A stretch of 64,000 nt of DNA from Acidobacteria bacterium RIFCSPLOWO2_12_FULL_66_21 (GCA_001767455.1 MELC01000086.1:233149-297148); one strand, 5' to 3'; numbered from the stretch's first letter, positions 31,408 to 41,182 are shown. The notes: generated from the letters alone by a model not told the origin. Numbers and translations: made by a program.

Positions 31408-32919
31408 CCCCCGGGTGAAATTGGACAGGATCTCGACCCCGAGATCGGCGATGTAGTTCACCGTCGGTACCGGGATGACGAAGTCGTTCGTCAGGATCGA
31501 GAACACGAGCATCTCGCCGTCGCGCGTACGGAGGAAGCCGGACAGCGCGCGCACGTTTGCGATGGAGCCCGTCTTGGCGAGCGCGTTGCCTTCCGCGCGC
31601 GTGCGCTTGAGACGCGACGCGATCGTTCCGTCTTTTCCGGCGATCGGCAGCGTCGCAAGGAACGCATCGCGGTGCCGCGGGTCCTTGTACATGCGCTCGA
31701 GCACGGTCGTGATTGTGCCGGCTGTCAAGTAGTTGTAGCGTGAGAGTCCCGACCCGTCGACCATCACGAGCGCGTCCTGAGGCACGCCCCACGCCGAGAG
31801 CGACGCCCGCGCGGCCGCGATGCCGCCGCGGGTCGTGCCAAGCCCTCCCTTCGACGCGCCAAGCGTCTTCAGCAGGGTCTCCGCGTACAGGTTCTGGCTC
31901 ACCTTCATCAGCACGGTCGCGATGTCCTTCAGCGGCGGCGACTGCGTGCTGGCGAGCACGCGCCGTTCGACCGGGACGGCACCGGCGAGCTCGACCGCGA
32001 TGTCGTCGAAATCGACCGCACTCCCGCTGACGGCGACGCCGCGCGCGACGAGGCCGTCCCTCAACGACTGCGCGAAGAACACGGTGGGGTTGATCACCGC
32101 AATCGAGCGCGTGACAGGAGAGGAGCCGGCCGGGATCGAGCCGGCGATCTCGAGGATCGCGGCGTCCGGCCGTCGCCGGACGTCGATGGTCTGCCCGGTC
32201 CCCGCTTCCGCGGTGACGGCATGATTGACGATCGTGTACCCGGCACCCGGCGTCACCGTGACGAGCGCCGCCGCTCCAGCGGCCGCGCCCGCGGCGATCG
32301 TCAGCGACGCGGTGTCCTCGTTGAACTCGAGCGCGCCGCCAGGCGCGGCGTAGCCCGCCTCCAGATAGTCCCACGCCCATCCCGCGCCAATGCCCTCGTC
32401 ATCGAACGCCTGGTCGTCGCCGACGACGCGTCCGTCGATCGCGGCGATGCCCGCGGCCTTCAGCGCCGCCGCCCATTCGTCGAGGACGGCCGCGGCGCGT
32501 CCCTGGCGCGCGTTGATGCTCGGGTCGCCGTTGCCACGGACGAGCAGATCGCCGTGCAGGATCCCGTCGCTGACCTCCGCGCCCGTCTCCAGTGTCGTCG
32601 TGTACCGGTAATCCCAGCCGAGCGCCTCGGCGGTCGAGGCGAGCGTCACGATCTTCATGTTGGACGCCGGCATCATCAGCTTGCCCGCGTTCAACTGGTA
32701 GAGCGTCTCGCCCGTATCGAGCGACCGCACGTCGACGCCCCAGACGCCGCGCGCCATGATGGGCGCGCCGAAAACCGCGTCGAGGTCGCTGCGCAGATGT
32801 CGGACCGCCGGCGAACGCGCCGGGCCTGAGAGGCCCGGCCTACTCGCAACGGGGCGGTGTTCTGCGGTACAGGCGGCGCTGGCAAGCATCGCCGCCGCGA
32901 CGACGTACCGCTTCAGCAC
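31405..32919 (-). CDS. dacB: D-alanyl-D-alanine carboxypeptidase/endopeptidase (PBP4 family)
   Basis: A 504-residue exported low-molecular-weight penicillin-binding protein that trims peptidoglycan cross-links. Active-site motifs: SxxK in MPASNMKIVTLAS, SxN in KVSQNLYAETLL, and KTG in LAKTGSIANVRAL. The large insertion between SxxK and SxN is typical of PBP4. The N-terminus is a signal peptide ending near ASAAC, possibly a lipoprotein. Repeats flank it on both sides; its stop lies in a REP-like element. Confidence 0.93.
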   Translation of the reverse strand: MLKRYVVAAAMLASAACTAEHRPVASRPGLSGPARSPAVRHLRSDLDAVFGAPIMARGVWGVDVRSLDTGETLYQLNAGKLMMPASNMKIVTLASTAEALGWDYRYTTTLETGAEVSDGILHGDLLVRGNGDPSINARQGRAAAVLDEWAAALKAAGIAAIDGRVVGDDQAFDDEGIGAGWAWDYLEAGYAAPGGALEFNEDTASLTIAAGAAAGAAALVTVTPGAGYTIVNHAVTAEAGTGQTIDVRRRPDAAILEIAGSIPAGSSPVTRSIAVINPTVFFAQSLRDGLVARGVAVSGSAVDFDDIAVELAGAVPVERRVLASTQSPPLKDIATVLMKVSQNLYAETLLKTLGASKGGLGTTRGGIAAARASLSAWGVPQDALVMVDGSGLSRYNYLTAGTITTVLERMYKDPRHRDAFLATLPIAGKDGTIASRLKRTRAEGNALAKTGSIANVRALSGFLRTRDGEMLVFSILTNDFVIPVPTVNYIADLGVEILSNFTRG

Positions 32920-32998
32920 CCGTCAGCACCTTTCAGCACCCGTCAGCACCCTTCAGCACCTTTCGGCACCCTTCAGCACCTCTCAGCACCTCTCACCA
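32916..32998. repeat. 10-bp tandem words AGCACCCGTC / AGCACCTTTC
   Basis: Eight copies of a degenerate 10-bp word fill the gap between dacB and the DUF4340 gene. They share the AGCACC core with the array at 30437-30523, 2.4 kb away. Confidence 0.8.
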
Positions 32999-34327
32999 CT
33001 ATTTGATGTCCTCGAGCGCCGTGACGATGGCGTCGATCGTCGTCGAGTCGACGGTGGCCGCTCCCGGCGAGCCGGCGCGCGCCGCGTAGGAATCGGCGCC
33101 GCTCTGCGCGAACGACACGCGCTCGGTCTTGCCGGGGTCGGTGGTAATCGCGACCGTCAGCCTGGGCTTGTCCAGGCCGGTCTTGTCGGTGCTCGCGACG
33201 AATCCGAGCGCGCGCGCGCTCGTGGCCGCGCTGACGAGCGCGTCCACCTTCGCGTTGTCCACGTCGCGCGGCGTGGGCAGCACCTGCTTCCACGTGTCGA
33301 CGTTGCCGTCGGGACCCTTCGTCTGCGTCTTCTCGAACGCGACGGTCTTTCCATCGCGCGTGACCTCGACGCGCGTCGCGTTGAACGTCCGTGCGTCGAA
33401 CAGATCCTTCTGCCGGTAGTCCCCCGCGTCCTTCTTCAGGTCGTCGACGAGCGAGGCATCGATCGTGAACACGGCGGGCCGCGCCGCGTCCTTCGCGTAC
33501 ACGGCGCCTTCCCCGGCGTTGGTGCCGAACAGCAGCAGCGCCTGCGACGAGCCCGTGCCGATGCGCGCGCTGGCGGCGGGCTTCTCGAGTCCGTACTCCT
33601 TCACGCTCGCCGGTTCGGCGGCGGTCAGCGCCTTCATCTGCGCGGTCGCGATGCGGCCGACGAGCGCGTCGACCATCCCGTAGTCCGCCCTGCCCTCGGC
33701 TGGCTGCGCGATCTGCCATTCGCCGCCCGTCTTCACGAACCGCGTCGTCGCGCCGCCGGTCGTGATCTCGAGCGAGTCGATCTTGTCCTGCTCCACCTTG
33801 AGCACGCTCTTGTCGCGCAGATCGAACGTGCTCTTGTTGAAGGTCGATTCGAGGTACGACGGAACGAGGAACACCTTCTTCTGATCCGCCAGCTTCGCAT
33901 AGAGATCCGAGCCAGGCGGCGTCTTCTGTCCAATCAGCAGCCGGTGCTCCTGTCCTCCGCTCTTGAACGACACCTCGATGCGCGGTTCGGCGAGGCCGTA
34001 CTCCTTCAGGTCCGCGGGCGCCTCGTCGATCACCCGCTGGATCTCCATGGAGGCGAGGTTCGACGTGATCCCGGATGCCTCCGCCGCGTCGGAGCGCGCG
34101 GCCACAGGCCCGACGATTTCCCACTCCGAACCCGTCTTCCGCAGGGTGGTCTTATCGCCGTTCTCCGACTTCACGGTCACTTCGTCGATCGTGTCGGCTT
34201 CGACGGTGAAGACCTTGTCGTGCTTCGGCGCGTCGGTCACGGGGGCGCGCGTGGAGTCGCGATACGCCCACCAGCCGACCCCGGCGGCGACAACCAGCAG
34301 CGCGAGAAACGGCCGGACGCCACGCAT
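32999..34327 (-). CDS. DUF4340 protein, Gld-type ABC exporter accessory
   Basis: A 442-residue protein with one N-terminal membrane helix (FLALLVVAAGVGWWAYRD) and two repeats of a beta-rich domain (KTGSEWEIVGPVAARSDAAE and KTGGEWQIAQPAEGRADYGM), the DUF4340 pattern. It lies in the periplasm by prediction. The ATG follows the stop of the gldG-like gene directly. DUF4340 genes regularly follow gldG-like genes; the transported substrate is unknown. Confidence 0.88.
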   Translation of the reverse strand: MRGVRPFLALLVVAAGVGWWAYRDSTRAPVTDAPKHDKVFTVEADTIDEVTVKSENGDKTTLRKTGSEWEIVGPVAARSDAAEASGITSNLASMEIQRVIDEAPADLKEYGLAEPRIEVSFKSGGQEHRLLIGQKTPPGSDLYAKLADQKKVFLVPSYLESTFNKSTFDLRDKSVLKVEQDKIDSLEITTGGATTRFVKTGGEWQIAQPAEGRADYGMVDALVGRIATAQMKALTAAEPASVKEYGLEKPAASARIGTGSSQALLLFGTNAGEGAVYAKDAARPAVFTIDASLVDDLKKDAGDYRQKDLFDARTFNATRVEVTRDGKTVAFEKTQTKGPDGNVDTWKQVLPTPRDVDNAKVDALVSAATSARALGFVASTDKTGLDKPRLTVAITTDPGKTERVSFAQSGADSYAARAGSPGAATVDSTTIDAIVTALEDIK

Positions 34328-35911
34328 CTATCGCCTCCGCCACCAGGTCTGGATCCCCGCAACGAGGATCAGGCCCGGGATGATGAAGACCGTCAGCCAG
34401 AAAATCCGCCGCTCCTGGTCGGCCGTCAGCACGATGCGGCGATCCTCCGGATCGCGCGGCCGGATGGAGATGAGGTTCTCCTGCTGTGCGAGCCAGTTGA
34501 CCGAGTTCAGGAACAGGTCGCGGTTCCCCGGAACGCCCAGATACCCGTTGGACGCGAAGTCCGAGTCGCCGAACACCACGATCCGCGACTCTGGCTTCGG
34601 CTGGTCGTCCTTCTTTGCCGGATCGGCCAGCGGCGCGCTCGTCACCGGCGCCGACACGGCCGCCGCGAGACTGATCGGTCCGGCCTTGTCGCCCTTGTCC
34701 AGCTGGCGCTCGACCTGCCCCGTCGTCAGCAGGCCCTTGATGTCGGACTCCGACCAGCTGCTCGCGCTCGTGTCCACGAGGTTTTGCGCGAATCGTCCGT
34801 TCACCCCGGCGGTGATGGCCGACACGGACCGTGCGAGCGGGTACGCGGTGATCAGGTTGAAGCGTTCGGTGATCGGATGTCCTTCGTACTTGGCCGCGAC
34901 CGGCACCGACGCGTCGGTGCCGAGCAGGCGTCCCATTCCGCTCACGTCGACGACGACGTCGCGGCCGATCTCGATGCCCCACTCCTTCAAGAAGGCGGCG
35001 ACGCCCGTCAGCTCCGCCGCATCGGCCTTCTCCGGCGGATCGAGAAGGAAGAGGATTTTGCCCCCTCTCGCAAGATAGGCCTTCAGCATGTCGATCTCGC
35101 CGGGGAAGAAATCGGTCCGCGGCCCGGCGACGATGAGGACCGTCGCGTCGGCGGGAACCTCATTCTGCTGCGCGAGGACGAGCGAAGCCTGCGCGAAGTT
35201 GTCCGACCCGAGTGCCGAGGCAATCGTGCTGTATCCCCGGCGCTCGGAATCCTCGGGCCCGCGCTCGCCGTGTCCCTGGACGAAATACGCTTTCTGCTGC
35301 CTGCCCTGGATGACCTTGATGAGGCCGTTGGTCAGCTCCTGCTCGCCGTCGGACGTGACCCGCTCCGTGCGACCGTCGTACTCGAAGACGACCGTGCCGA
35401 TCTGTTGCACGCCGAACTGTCCCGCGAGCCCCGGCTTGCGTTCGACGTCGATGTACTCGACCGATACCTGCTTCGACTGGTACCGGTATTCATCCAGCCG
35501 CTCGCGGAAACGGTCGAAGTCCTCCGACCGCGCGAACACGCGAACCTGCACCGGCTTCTGCAGTCCCTGCAGCACCTTCTTGGTCTGATCGGACAGGCTG
35601 AACTGCTTCGCGGCCGTGAGATCCCAGCGCTTGTTGTGCCGCGACCCGAGATAGTTGATCGACACGAGGATCGCCAGCACGACGGCCGCGGTGCCGATCG
35701 CCAGGCTGCCGAAGCGCGCCTGACGCCCGGAAAACGACCGCCCGATCTCGCGCCACTGGCTGAGGATGTAGAGCAGCGTGCAGGCCAGCCCGGCGAGCGC
35801 CAGGCCGTTGTAGTACTGCTGCCATTCAGGTTTCAGGAAGCGGATGGCGACGGCGGCGAACACCAGCACCACGCCGAGCCAGCCAAGCAAGCCAAGGAGT
35901 CGTTTCAACAT
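34328..35911 (-). CDS. GldG-like ABC transporter auxiliary protein
   Basis: A 527-residue protein with two membrane helices near the N-terminus (LGLLGWLGVVLVFAAVAIRF and LAIGTAAVVLAILVSINYLG), a long extracytoplasmic GldG/IFT52-like domain (NGLIKVIQGRQQKAYFVQGH; IVAGPRTDFFPGEIDMLKAY), and a C-terminal helix (IFWLTVFIIPGLILVAGIQT). ATG 35911 is preferred because the first helix starts there; an upstream start would read word-repeat DNA. It works with the permease and ATPase upstream. Confidence 0.9.
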   Translation of the reverse strand: MLKRLLGLLGWLGVVLVFAAVAIRFLKPEWQQYYNGLALAGLACTLLYILSQWREIGRSFSGRQARFGSLAIGTAAVVLAILVSINYLGSRHNKRWDLTAAKQFSLSDQTKKVLQGLQKPVQVRVFARSEDFDRFRERLDEYRYQSKQVSVEYIDVERKPGLAGQFGVQQIGTVVFEYDGRTERVTSDGEQELTNGLIKVIQGRQQKAYFVQGHGERGPEDSERRGYSTIASALGSDNFAQASLVLAQQNEVPADATVLIVAGPRTDFFPGEIDMLKAYLARGGKILFLLDPPEKADAAELTGVAAFLKEWGIEIGRDVVVDVSGMGRLLGTDASVPVAAKYEGHPITERFNLITAYPLARSVSAITAGVNGRFAQNLVDTSASSWSESDIKGLLTTGQVERQLDKGDKAGPISLAAAVSAPVTSAPLADPAKKDDQPKPESRIVVFGDSDFASNGYLGVPGNRDLFLNSVNWLAQQENLISIRPRDPEDRRIVLTADQERRIFWLTVFIIPGLILVAGIQTWWRRR

Positions 35912-35924
35912 GGTCAACGTGTCA

Positions 35925-36040
35925 CATGCGAATTGTGAGTTGTGGGTTGTGAATTCCCGGCGGCGGTCGCACAAATCGTCCCGCCGGACGACTTCGGCGT
36001 GTTGCCGTCAACTCGCAATTCGGAATTCACAACTCGATGT
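35925..36040. repeat. Inverted GAATTGTGAGTTGTG words
   Basis: The left part reads GAATTGTGAGTTGTGGGTTG and the right part (36007-36034) the rough complement (AACTCGCAATTCGG, AATTCACAACTCG). AT-rich island between permease and gldG-like genes of one operon. No gene is seen. Confidence 0.6.
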
Positions 36041-36044
36041 CCAT

Positions 36045-36812
36045 TCACCCGCGCCACCGCTCCGAATCAACCGACTTCGCGGTGAGGAAGAGGCCGAACG
36101 TGATGAAGCTGAGGTAATAGATGACGTGCTTCGTGTCCACGATGCCGCGCGCGAAGTCCTCGAAGTGCTCCGTGATTGACAGGTACGACACGACCTCGCG
36201 CGTGATCGGGCCGGAGGATTCGCCGATCCAGCTGATCACCCACAGCATCAGGAACACGGCAAAGGTGATCGTGCCGGCGACGATCTGGTTCTTCGTCAGG
36301 CTGGAGATGAAGAGGCCCGCCGAGATGAAGCAGCCGCCCATCAGGAGCAGCCCCAGATAGCCGGCGGCAATCGGCCGCCACTCGGGATGCCCGTAGACGA
36401 ACAGGATCGCCATGTACAGCGCCGTCACGAACAGCATCGCGACGTAGAGCCCGATCGCGCCGAAGAACTTGCCGAGGATGATCTGCCAGTCGGTGACGGG
36501 TGAGGTCAGCAGCAGCTCGATTGTTCCGGAGCGCTTCTCCTCCGAATAGGTGCGCATCGTGATCATCGGCATCACGAACAGGATCACGACCGCCGCGTTC
36601 TGCAGGACCCCCCGGATCATGCTCTGGTTGACGTTGGCGGCGGCGCCGCCGCCCATCGCCATCATCTGCTCGCTCTGGCGGACGAACACCATCAGGTACA
36701 TGTAGAAGAACCAGCCGAACAGCAGCGAGAACAGGCCGATGACGATGTACGCCATCGGCGACGCGAAATACGACCGCAGCTCCTTGTCCGCGATCGCCAG
36801 CATGTTACGCAC
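36045..36812 (-). CDS. ABC-2 type permease (GldF-like)
   Basis: A 255-residue protein with six predicted membrane helices, including MAYIVIGLFSLLFGWFFYMY, AAVVILFVMPMITMRTYSEE and TFAVFLMLWVISWI. The segment RTYSEEKRSGTIELLLTSPV is typical of ABC-2 exporters. It is the membrane subunit paired with the ATPase upstream (8-bp overlap) and the GldG-like protein downstream. Confidence 0.93.
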   Translation of the reverse strand: MRNMLAIADKELRSYFASPMAYIVIGLFSLLFGWFFYMYLMVFVRQSEQMMAMGGGAAANVNQSMIRGVLQNAAVVILFVMPMITMRTYSEEKRSGTIELLLTSPVTDWQIILGKFFGAIGLYVAMLFVTALYMAILFVYGHPEWRPIAAGYLGLLLMGGCFISAGLFISSLTKNQIVAGTITFAVFLMLWVISWIGESSGPITREVVSYLSITEHFEDFARGIVDTKHVIYYLSFITFGLFLTAKSVDSERWRG

Positions 36813-37761
36813 GGGTCGCCTCCTCGGGCTTCTCTTCGGTCGTCACCTGCAGGAACACCTCTTCGAGGCTCATGCGCATCGGCCGCAGCTCGAGCAGCCC
36901 CCATCCGCGCGTCACGACCGCGCGCGCCAGCTCGCGCCGGACGTCCACGCCGCGATCGCTCTCCACCTCGTACCCGCCGGCCACGCCGGGCTGTTCCGAC
37001 ACGGTCACCCGGGTGACGCCCGGGACTCTCTCCAGCGCGACGGCGGCATCCTCGCTGCCCGCGTCCACCTGCACGAACATCGTCTCGGCCCCCTTGAGCC
37101 GCGCGATGAGGTTCTGCGGCGTGTCGACCGCGACGACGCGCCCCTTGTTGATGATGACGACGCGCTGGCAGGTCTGCGAGACCTCGGGGAGGATGTGCGT
37201 GCTGAGCACGATCGTGTGATCCCCGGCGAGGCTCCGAATCAGCTCGCGCGTTTCGATGATCTGCTTCGGATCGAGGCCCGCCGTCGGCTCGTCGAGGATG
37301 AGCACATCCGGGTTGTGGATGAGCGCCTGAGCGATCCCCACGCGCTGCCGGTACCCCTTCGACAGCTTGGCGCAGTGGCGAGCGGCCATGTCGGTGATGT
37401 GGACGCGCTGCATCACTTCCGCGACCCGGTCCTTGCGCTGCTTCGGGGGCACCCCCTTGATGCGGCCCACGAAGTCGAGGTACTCGCGAACCGTCATGTC
37501 CGGATAGAGCGGGGGAGTCTCGGGCAGATAGCCCGTGCGCCGCTTGGCTTCAATGGGCTGGTCGAAGGTGTCGAATCCGGCGATGGCCGCGCGTCCTTCC
37601 GACGGCGGCATGTACCCCGTCAGTATCCGCATCGTCGTCGTCTTACCCGCGCCGTTGGGGCCGAGGAAGCCGAGGATCTCGCCCCGCTCGACGCGGAAGC
37701 TGACGTCGTCGACGGCCGTGACGCGGCCGTACCGCTTCGTGATGTGTTGAACGTCAATCAC
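36805..37761 (-). CDS. ABC transporter ATPase (GldA-like)
   Basis: A 318-residue nucleotide-binding protein: Walker A GPNGAGKTTTM, signature KLSKGYRQRVGIAQAL (an LSKG variant), Walker B DVLILDEPTAGLDP, and the switch His in TIVLSTHI. The C-terminal 90 residues are the extra domain common in this exporter group. First gene of the four-gene exporter operon; its substrate cannot be told from the sequence. Confidence 0.95.
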   Translation of the reverse strand: MIDVQHITKRYGRVTAVDDVSFRVERGEILGFLGPNGAGKTTTMRILTGYMPPSEGRAAIAGFDTFDQPIEAKRRTGYLPETPPLYPDMTVREYLDFVGRIKGVPPKQRKDRVAEVMQRVHITDMAARHCAKLSKGYRQRVGIAQALIHNPDVLILDEPTAGLDPKQIIETRELIRSLAGDHTIVLSTHILPEVSQTCQRVVIINKGRVVAVDTPQNLIARLKGAETMFVQVDAGSEDAAVALERVPGVTRVTVSEQPGVAGGYEVESDRGVDVRRELARAVVTRGWGLLELRPMRMSLEEVFLQVTTEEKPEEATRA

Positions 37762-37928
37762 GCAGATGCTCCTCGCGCACTTCGGGAAGCTTACCGCTTG
37801 CCGGCGCTGGGTAACGTATAGAGAGAGGGCCGATTAAGACCGAATCCGCATACTAGCGGCTGGACGAAAAAAGTGTCAAGGCGCCCCGGTGTGGCGGGTG
37901 TGCTTCTCTGGGGTTCGGGAGTGCGTTA

Positions 37929-37952
37929 ATATATGAGAGACTGCTCATATAT
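37929..37952 (+). promoter_or_regulatory. Operator of the CadC/ArsR regulator
   Basis: An inverted repeat ATATATGAG - 6 nt - CTCATATAT (37929-37937, 37944-37952) lies across the start of the regulator gene. ATATGA-N-TCATAT is the typical ArsR/SmtB box. A TTAATA -10 (37926-37931) overlaps the left arm, so bound repressor would block transcription. Confidence 0.75.
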
Positions 37953-38256
37953 GCAGATGACTCCGTTGCAGCCGCGGACGGTTGAAGCGCTCGCCGACAC
38001 GTTCCGCGTGCTGGGCGATCCCACGCGCGTGCGGATCCTGGACGCGCTGGCGCCTGGCGAGTTGTGCGTGTGCGACATCGCATCGCTCGTGGGCATCAGC
38101 GAATCCGCCGTCTCCCACCAGCTCCGGCTGCTTCGCGGCATGCGGCTCGTGCGGCCGCGCCGCTCCGGCCGCCACGTGTACTACGCCGTCGACGATCATC
38201 ACATCCTCGAGCTCTTGAGGCAGGCGCTGACGCACGTGGAGGAGCCGCGATCCTAG
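37951..38256 (+). CDS. ArsR/SmtB-family metal-sensing repressor (CadC-like)
   Basis: A 101-residue winged-helix repressor. ELCVCDIASLVGISESAVSH combines a CVC metal site in helix 3, as in ArsR and CadC, with the DNA-recognition helix. The HVYYAVDDHHILELLRQALT tail carries His/Asp residues for the SmtB-type alpha-5 site. Likely metals are Cd, Pb or Zn, given the P-type ATPase directly downstream. ATG 37951 is chosen because the operator and -10 lie immediately before it; an in-frame ATG at 37933 lies within the operator. Confidence 0.88.
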   Translation: MQMTPLQPRTVEALADTFRVLGDPTRVRILDALAPGELCVCDIASLVGISESAVSHQLRLLRGMRLVRPRRSGRHVYYAVDDHHILELLRQALTHVEEPRS

Positions 38257-38258
38257 CC

Positions 38259-40385
38259 ATGGCCACGTGCACCGTCTGCGAGCTGCACGCCGAATCGATC
38301 TTCAAGATCGAAGGCATGGACTGTCATGAAGAGGTCGCAATCCTCGAGCGCCGCCTGAAGCGGCTCCAGGGGCTGGAGGCGCTCGACGCGGACGTGATGG
38401 GCCAGCGACTGCGCATCAAATACGACGCCGCGCGTCTCACGACCTCGTCGATTGCGGAGGCGGTCGCGCAAACGGGGATGCGCGCGTGGCTCGAGCACGA
38501 GGAGCCGGCGCCGATTGCCGCGTCGGCCGCGACGAGGCAGCGGCTCGTGCTGGGGTCGGGCATCGCGCTCGCGGCCGGCCTCCTCCTGCAGCACGCCGCC
38601 GGCATTCCCGGCTGGATCGCGTGGCTGCCGTACGTCGTTTCGGTGGCGCTCGGCGGCGTCTACGCGGTCCGACGCGCCATCGTATCGGCGCGCGCCGGCC
38701 TGCTCGACATCAACGTCCTGATGGTCGTCGCCGTTGCCGGCGCGATGGCCATCCGCCAGTGGTCCGAGGCGGCCTCGGTTTTGTTTCTCTTTGCCCTGGC
38801 GCAGCTTCTCGAAGCGCGCGCCATGGATCGCGCCCGCGGCGCCATCCGCGCGCTGATGGACCTCACGCCTGTCGAGGCCGTCGTCCGGCGCGACGGTCTC
38901 GAGCTGCGGCTGCCGGTCGACGACGTGCGAGTGGGGGACACGATCCTGGTCAGGCCAGGAGAGAAGATCCCGCTCGACGGCGCCGTGGCCGCCGGCGACA
39001 GCTTCGTCAACCAGGCGCCGGTCACCGGCGAATCGCTGCCGGTCGAGAAAGGGCCCGGCGATGAGGTCTTCGCGGGCACCATCAACGGGCGCGGCGCGCT
39101 CGACGTCGCAGTCACGCGGCTGCGGCGCGACTCCACGCTCGCGCGGATCATTCACCTGGTGGAGCGCGCCCAGGCGCAGCGCGCGCCAAGCCAGGCGTTC
39201 GTGGATCGGTTCGCGCGGGTCTACACGCCGGTGATGCTGGCGGGGGCCGTGCTGGTCGCGCTCGTGCCGCCGCTGGCCGGCGGCGGATCGTGGAGCACCT
39301 GGTTCTATCGATCGCTGGTGCTGCTCGTCATTTCCTGTCCCTGCGCGCTCGTCATCTCGACGCCCGTATCGATTGTGTCCGCGCTGGCCGCGGCCGCCCG
39401 CAAAGGCGTCCTCATCAAGGGCGGCGCGCGCCTCGAGACGATGGCCGCGACCCGCGTCGTGGCATTCGACAAGACGGGCACGTTGACGAAGGGCCGCCTG
39501 CGGGTGCACGACGTCGTCCCGATCGACGGGGCGGACCCGAGGGAGATCGTGCGGATTGCGGCGTCCCTGGAGTCCCGCTCGGAACATCCGATCGGCCGCG
39601 CCGTCATGCAGCGCGCCGCGCACGACGGCATCGCGCTGGCGCCGGTCATGGCGTTTCACGCGCTGCCGGGCCGCGGGGCCGAGGCGTCGCTCGACGGCCA
39701 GCAGATACTCGTCGGCAGTCATCGCCTGTTCGAGGAGCGCGGGCTGTGCTCACCCGCGCTCGAGGCGGTCCTCGACGAGCTGGCGGGCCACGGGTGCAGT
39801 ACGGTGCTCGTCGGGGCGGACAGTCGGGCGCTCGGCGCCATCGGCGTGCACGACGAAACGCGCGAGCTCGCCCGCGAAACGGTGGACCTCCTCCGCGAGC
39901 GGGGGATCGCGCACCTGGTGCTGCTGACCGGCGACCGCGAGCCGGCGGCGAAGGCGTTGGCTCGGTCGCTCGGGCTCGACGAGTACCGGGCCGACCTGCT
40001 CCCCGAAGACAAGGTCGCGGCCGTCGAAGACCTGCGCGTGCGCTACGGCGTGCTCACCATGGTCGGTGACGGCGTGAACGACGCGCCGGCGCTCGCGGCG
40101 GCGGACGTCGGCGTGGCCATGGGCGCGGCCGGCACCGACGCGGCGCTCGAGACGGCGGACGTGGCGCTGATGGCCGACGAGCTGCTGAAGATCCCCTACG
40201 CGCTCGCCCTGAGCCGCGCCACCACGCGCAACATCCGCGTGAATATCGCGTTCTCGATTGTGCTGAAAGCGGCGTTCCTGCTGCTGGCGATCACGGGACA
40301 GGCCACGCTGTGGATGGCCGTCACCGCCGACATGGGCGCGTCGCTCGTCGTCATCGCGAACGCGCTGCGGCTCCTGCGGGAGTAG
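38259..40385 (+). CDS. Heavy-metal P1B-type ATPase (Cd/Zn/Pb exporter)
   Basis: A 708-residue exporter. N-terminal ferredoxin-like metal domain (FKIEGMDCHEEVAILERRLK) plus an extra CTVCELH pair at residues 4-10. Membrane metal site SCPCALVIS (CPC), phosphorylation motif DKTGTLTKG, actuator TGES, nucleotide-domain HP (SEHPIGRA) and hinge GDGVNDAPALAAADVGVAMG. CPC with this N-terminus fits ZntA/CadA-type Zn, Cd or Pb export. It starts 2 bp after the regulator stop and is surely controlled by it. Confidence 0.95.
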   Translation: MATCTVCELHAESIFKIEGMDCHEEVAILERRLKRLQGLEALDADVMGQRLRIKYDAARLTTSSIAEAVAQTGMRAWLEHEEPAPIAASAATRQRLVLGSGIALAAGLLLQHAAGIPGWIAWLPYVVSVALGGVYAVRRAIVSARAGLLDINVLMVVAVAGAMAIRQWSEAASVLFLFALAQLLEARAMDRARGAIRALMDLTPVEAVVRRDGLELRLPVDDVRVGDTILVRPGEKIPLDGAVAAGDSFVNQAPVTGESLPVEKGPGDEVFAGTINGRGALDVAVTRLRRDSTLARIIHLVERAQAQRAPSQAFVDRFARVYTPVMLAGAVLVALVPPLAGGGSWSTWFYRSLVLLVISCPCALVISTPVSIVSALAAAARKGVLIKGGARLETMAATRVVAFDKTGTLTKGRLRVHDVVPIDGADPREIVRIAASLESRSEHPIGRAVMQRAAHDGIALAPVMAFHALPGRGAEASLDGQQILVGSHRLFEERGLCSPALEAVLDELAGHGCSTVLVGADSRALGAIGVHDETRELARETVDLLRERGIAHLVLLTGDREPAAKALARSLGLDEYRADLLPEDKVAAVEDLRVRYGVLTMVGDGVNDAPALAAADVGVAMGAAGTDAALETADVALMADELLKIPYALALSRATTRNIRVNIAFSIVLKAAFLLLAITGQATLWMAVTADMGASLVVIANALRLLRE

Positions 40386-40412
40386 AACAGAGCGACATTC
40401 CACGTTTCAGTC

Positions 40413-41138
40413 TCAGACCTTGCGGTTGGTGAAGAAGTGCTGATCGACGAACTCGTCGATCGCGGCCTGGTCGACCGGATCCACCTTCTCGAACTGCAGC
40501 CCCATGCCGACGCGGCGGTCGCTCCAGGCGATGCGCGAGTCCGCCTCGATATCCCGCTTCGATCCCGGCAGCCGGAACCGCGCGCGCAGCTTGGCCCCCT
40601 GCGGCAGCGGGCTCATCGTGCGGATGGCGAGCCCCCCCTTGCTCAGGTTCAGCGTCAGCGCGGCGGCAATCGTGTTGCCGAAGCGGTACGCCACGGGGAT
40701 GCCGAGAACGACGCGCGGGCTGCCGCGGCGGTTGAAGTTGTCCGGGAACAGGTGGGGCGCAAGCGAGGGCAGGATATGCTGCACCGCGCTGTACTCGTTC
40801 ACGTATCCCGCCACTCCGAGCGAGGCGAGCTCGCGCACTTCTTCCGCCGTCGCGATCGTCCCGCTGAAGACCAGCACCGGCAGCCGCCCGCCATCGATCT
40901 TGCGAAGCGACCGCACCAGCTCGACTCCGCCGGCGTGGGGCAGCCGCAGGTCGAGGACGATGAGGTCGATGCGATCGAGATCCGCGCGGACGCGCGCGAG
41001 CAGTTCGGCCGCGCTCTTGACCGTCAACGCCGCATGGCCCGCGCTGAGGAGCGCGGTCGCAAAGCGCTCGCGCACGAACGCCGTATCATCAGCGATGATG
41101 ACAGTCTTGGCTGTCGTAGTCACAGTAATTGCCGTCAC
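40413..41138 (-). CDS. Receiver-PilZ protein (c-di-GMP responsive)
   Basis: A 241-residue protein: a receiver domain (VIIADDTAFV, phosphoacceptor in DLIVLDLRLPH) followed by a PilZ domain from about residue 135 (RRGSPRVVLGIPVAYRF, LNLSKGGLAIRT). RxxxR and (D/N)xSxxG are the c-di-GMP-binding motifs; here RRGSPR and NLSKGG, so ligand binding is plausible. Possible role in polarity, motility or exopolysaccharide control. GTG 41138 is the first start; another GTG five codons in is possible. Confidence 0.88.
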   Translation of the reverse strand: MTAITVTTTAKTVIIADDTAFVRERFATALLSAGHAALTVKSAAELLARVRADLDRIDLIVLDLRLPHAGGVELVRSLRKIDGGRLPVLVFSGTIATAEEVRELASLGVAGYVNEYSAVQHILPSLAPHLFPDNFNRRGSPRVVLGIPVAYRFGNTIAAALTLNLSKGGLAIRTMSPLPQGAKLRARFRLPGSKRDIEADSRIAWSDRRVGMGLQFEKVDPVDQAAIDEFVDQHFFTNRKV

Positions 41139-41182
41139 CCCCGACTCGGCGCGCGACCGGTGCCCCGGACGCGCAGGGCTCG

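Noticed and set aside
32756-35938. 1060-codon plus-strand open frame
   Set aside because: It is a shadow of the minus-strand DUF4340, gldG-like and dacB genes, caused by high GC; low-complexity translation.
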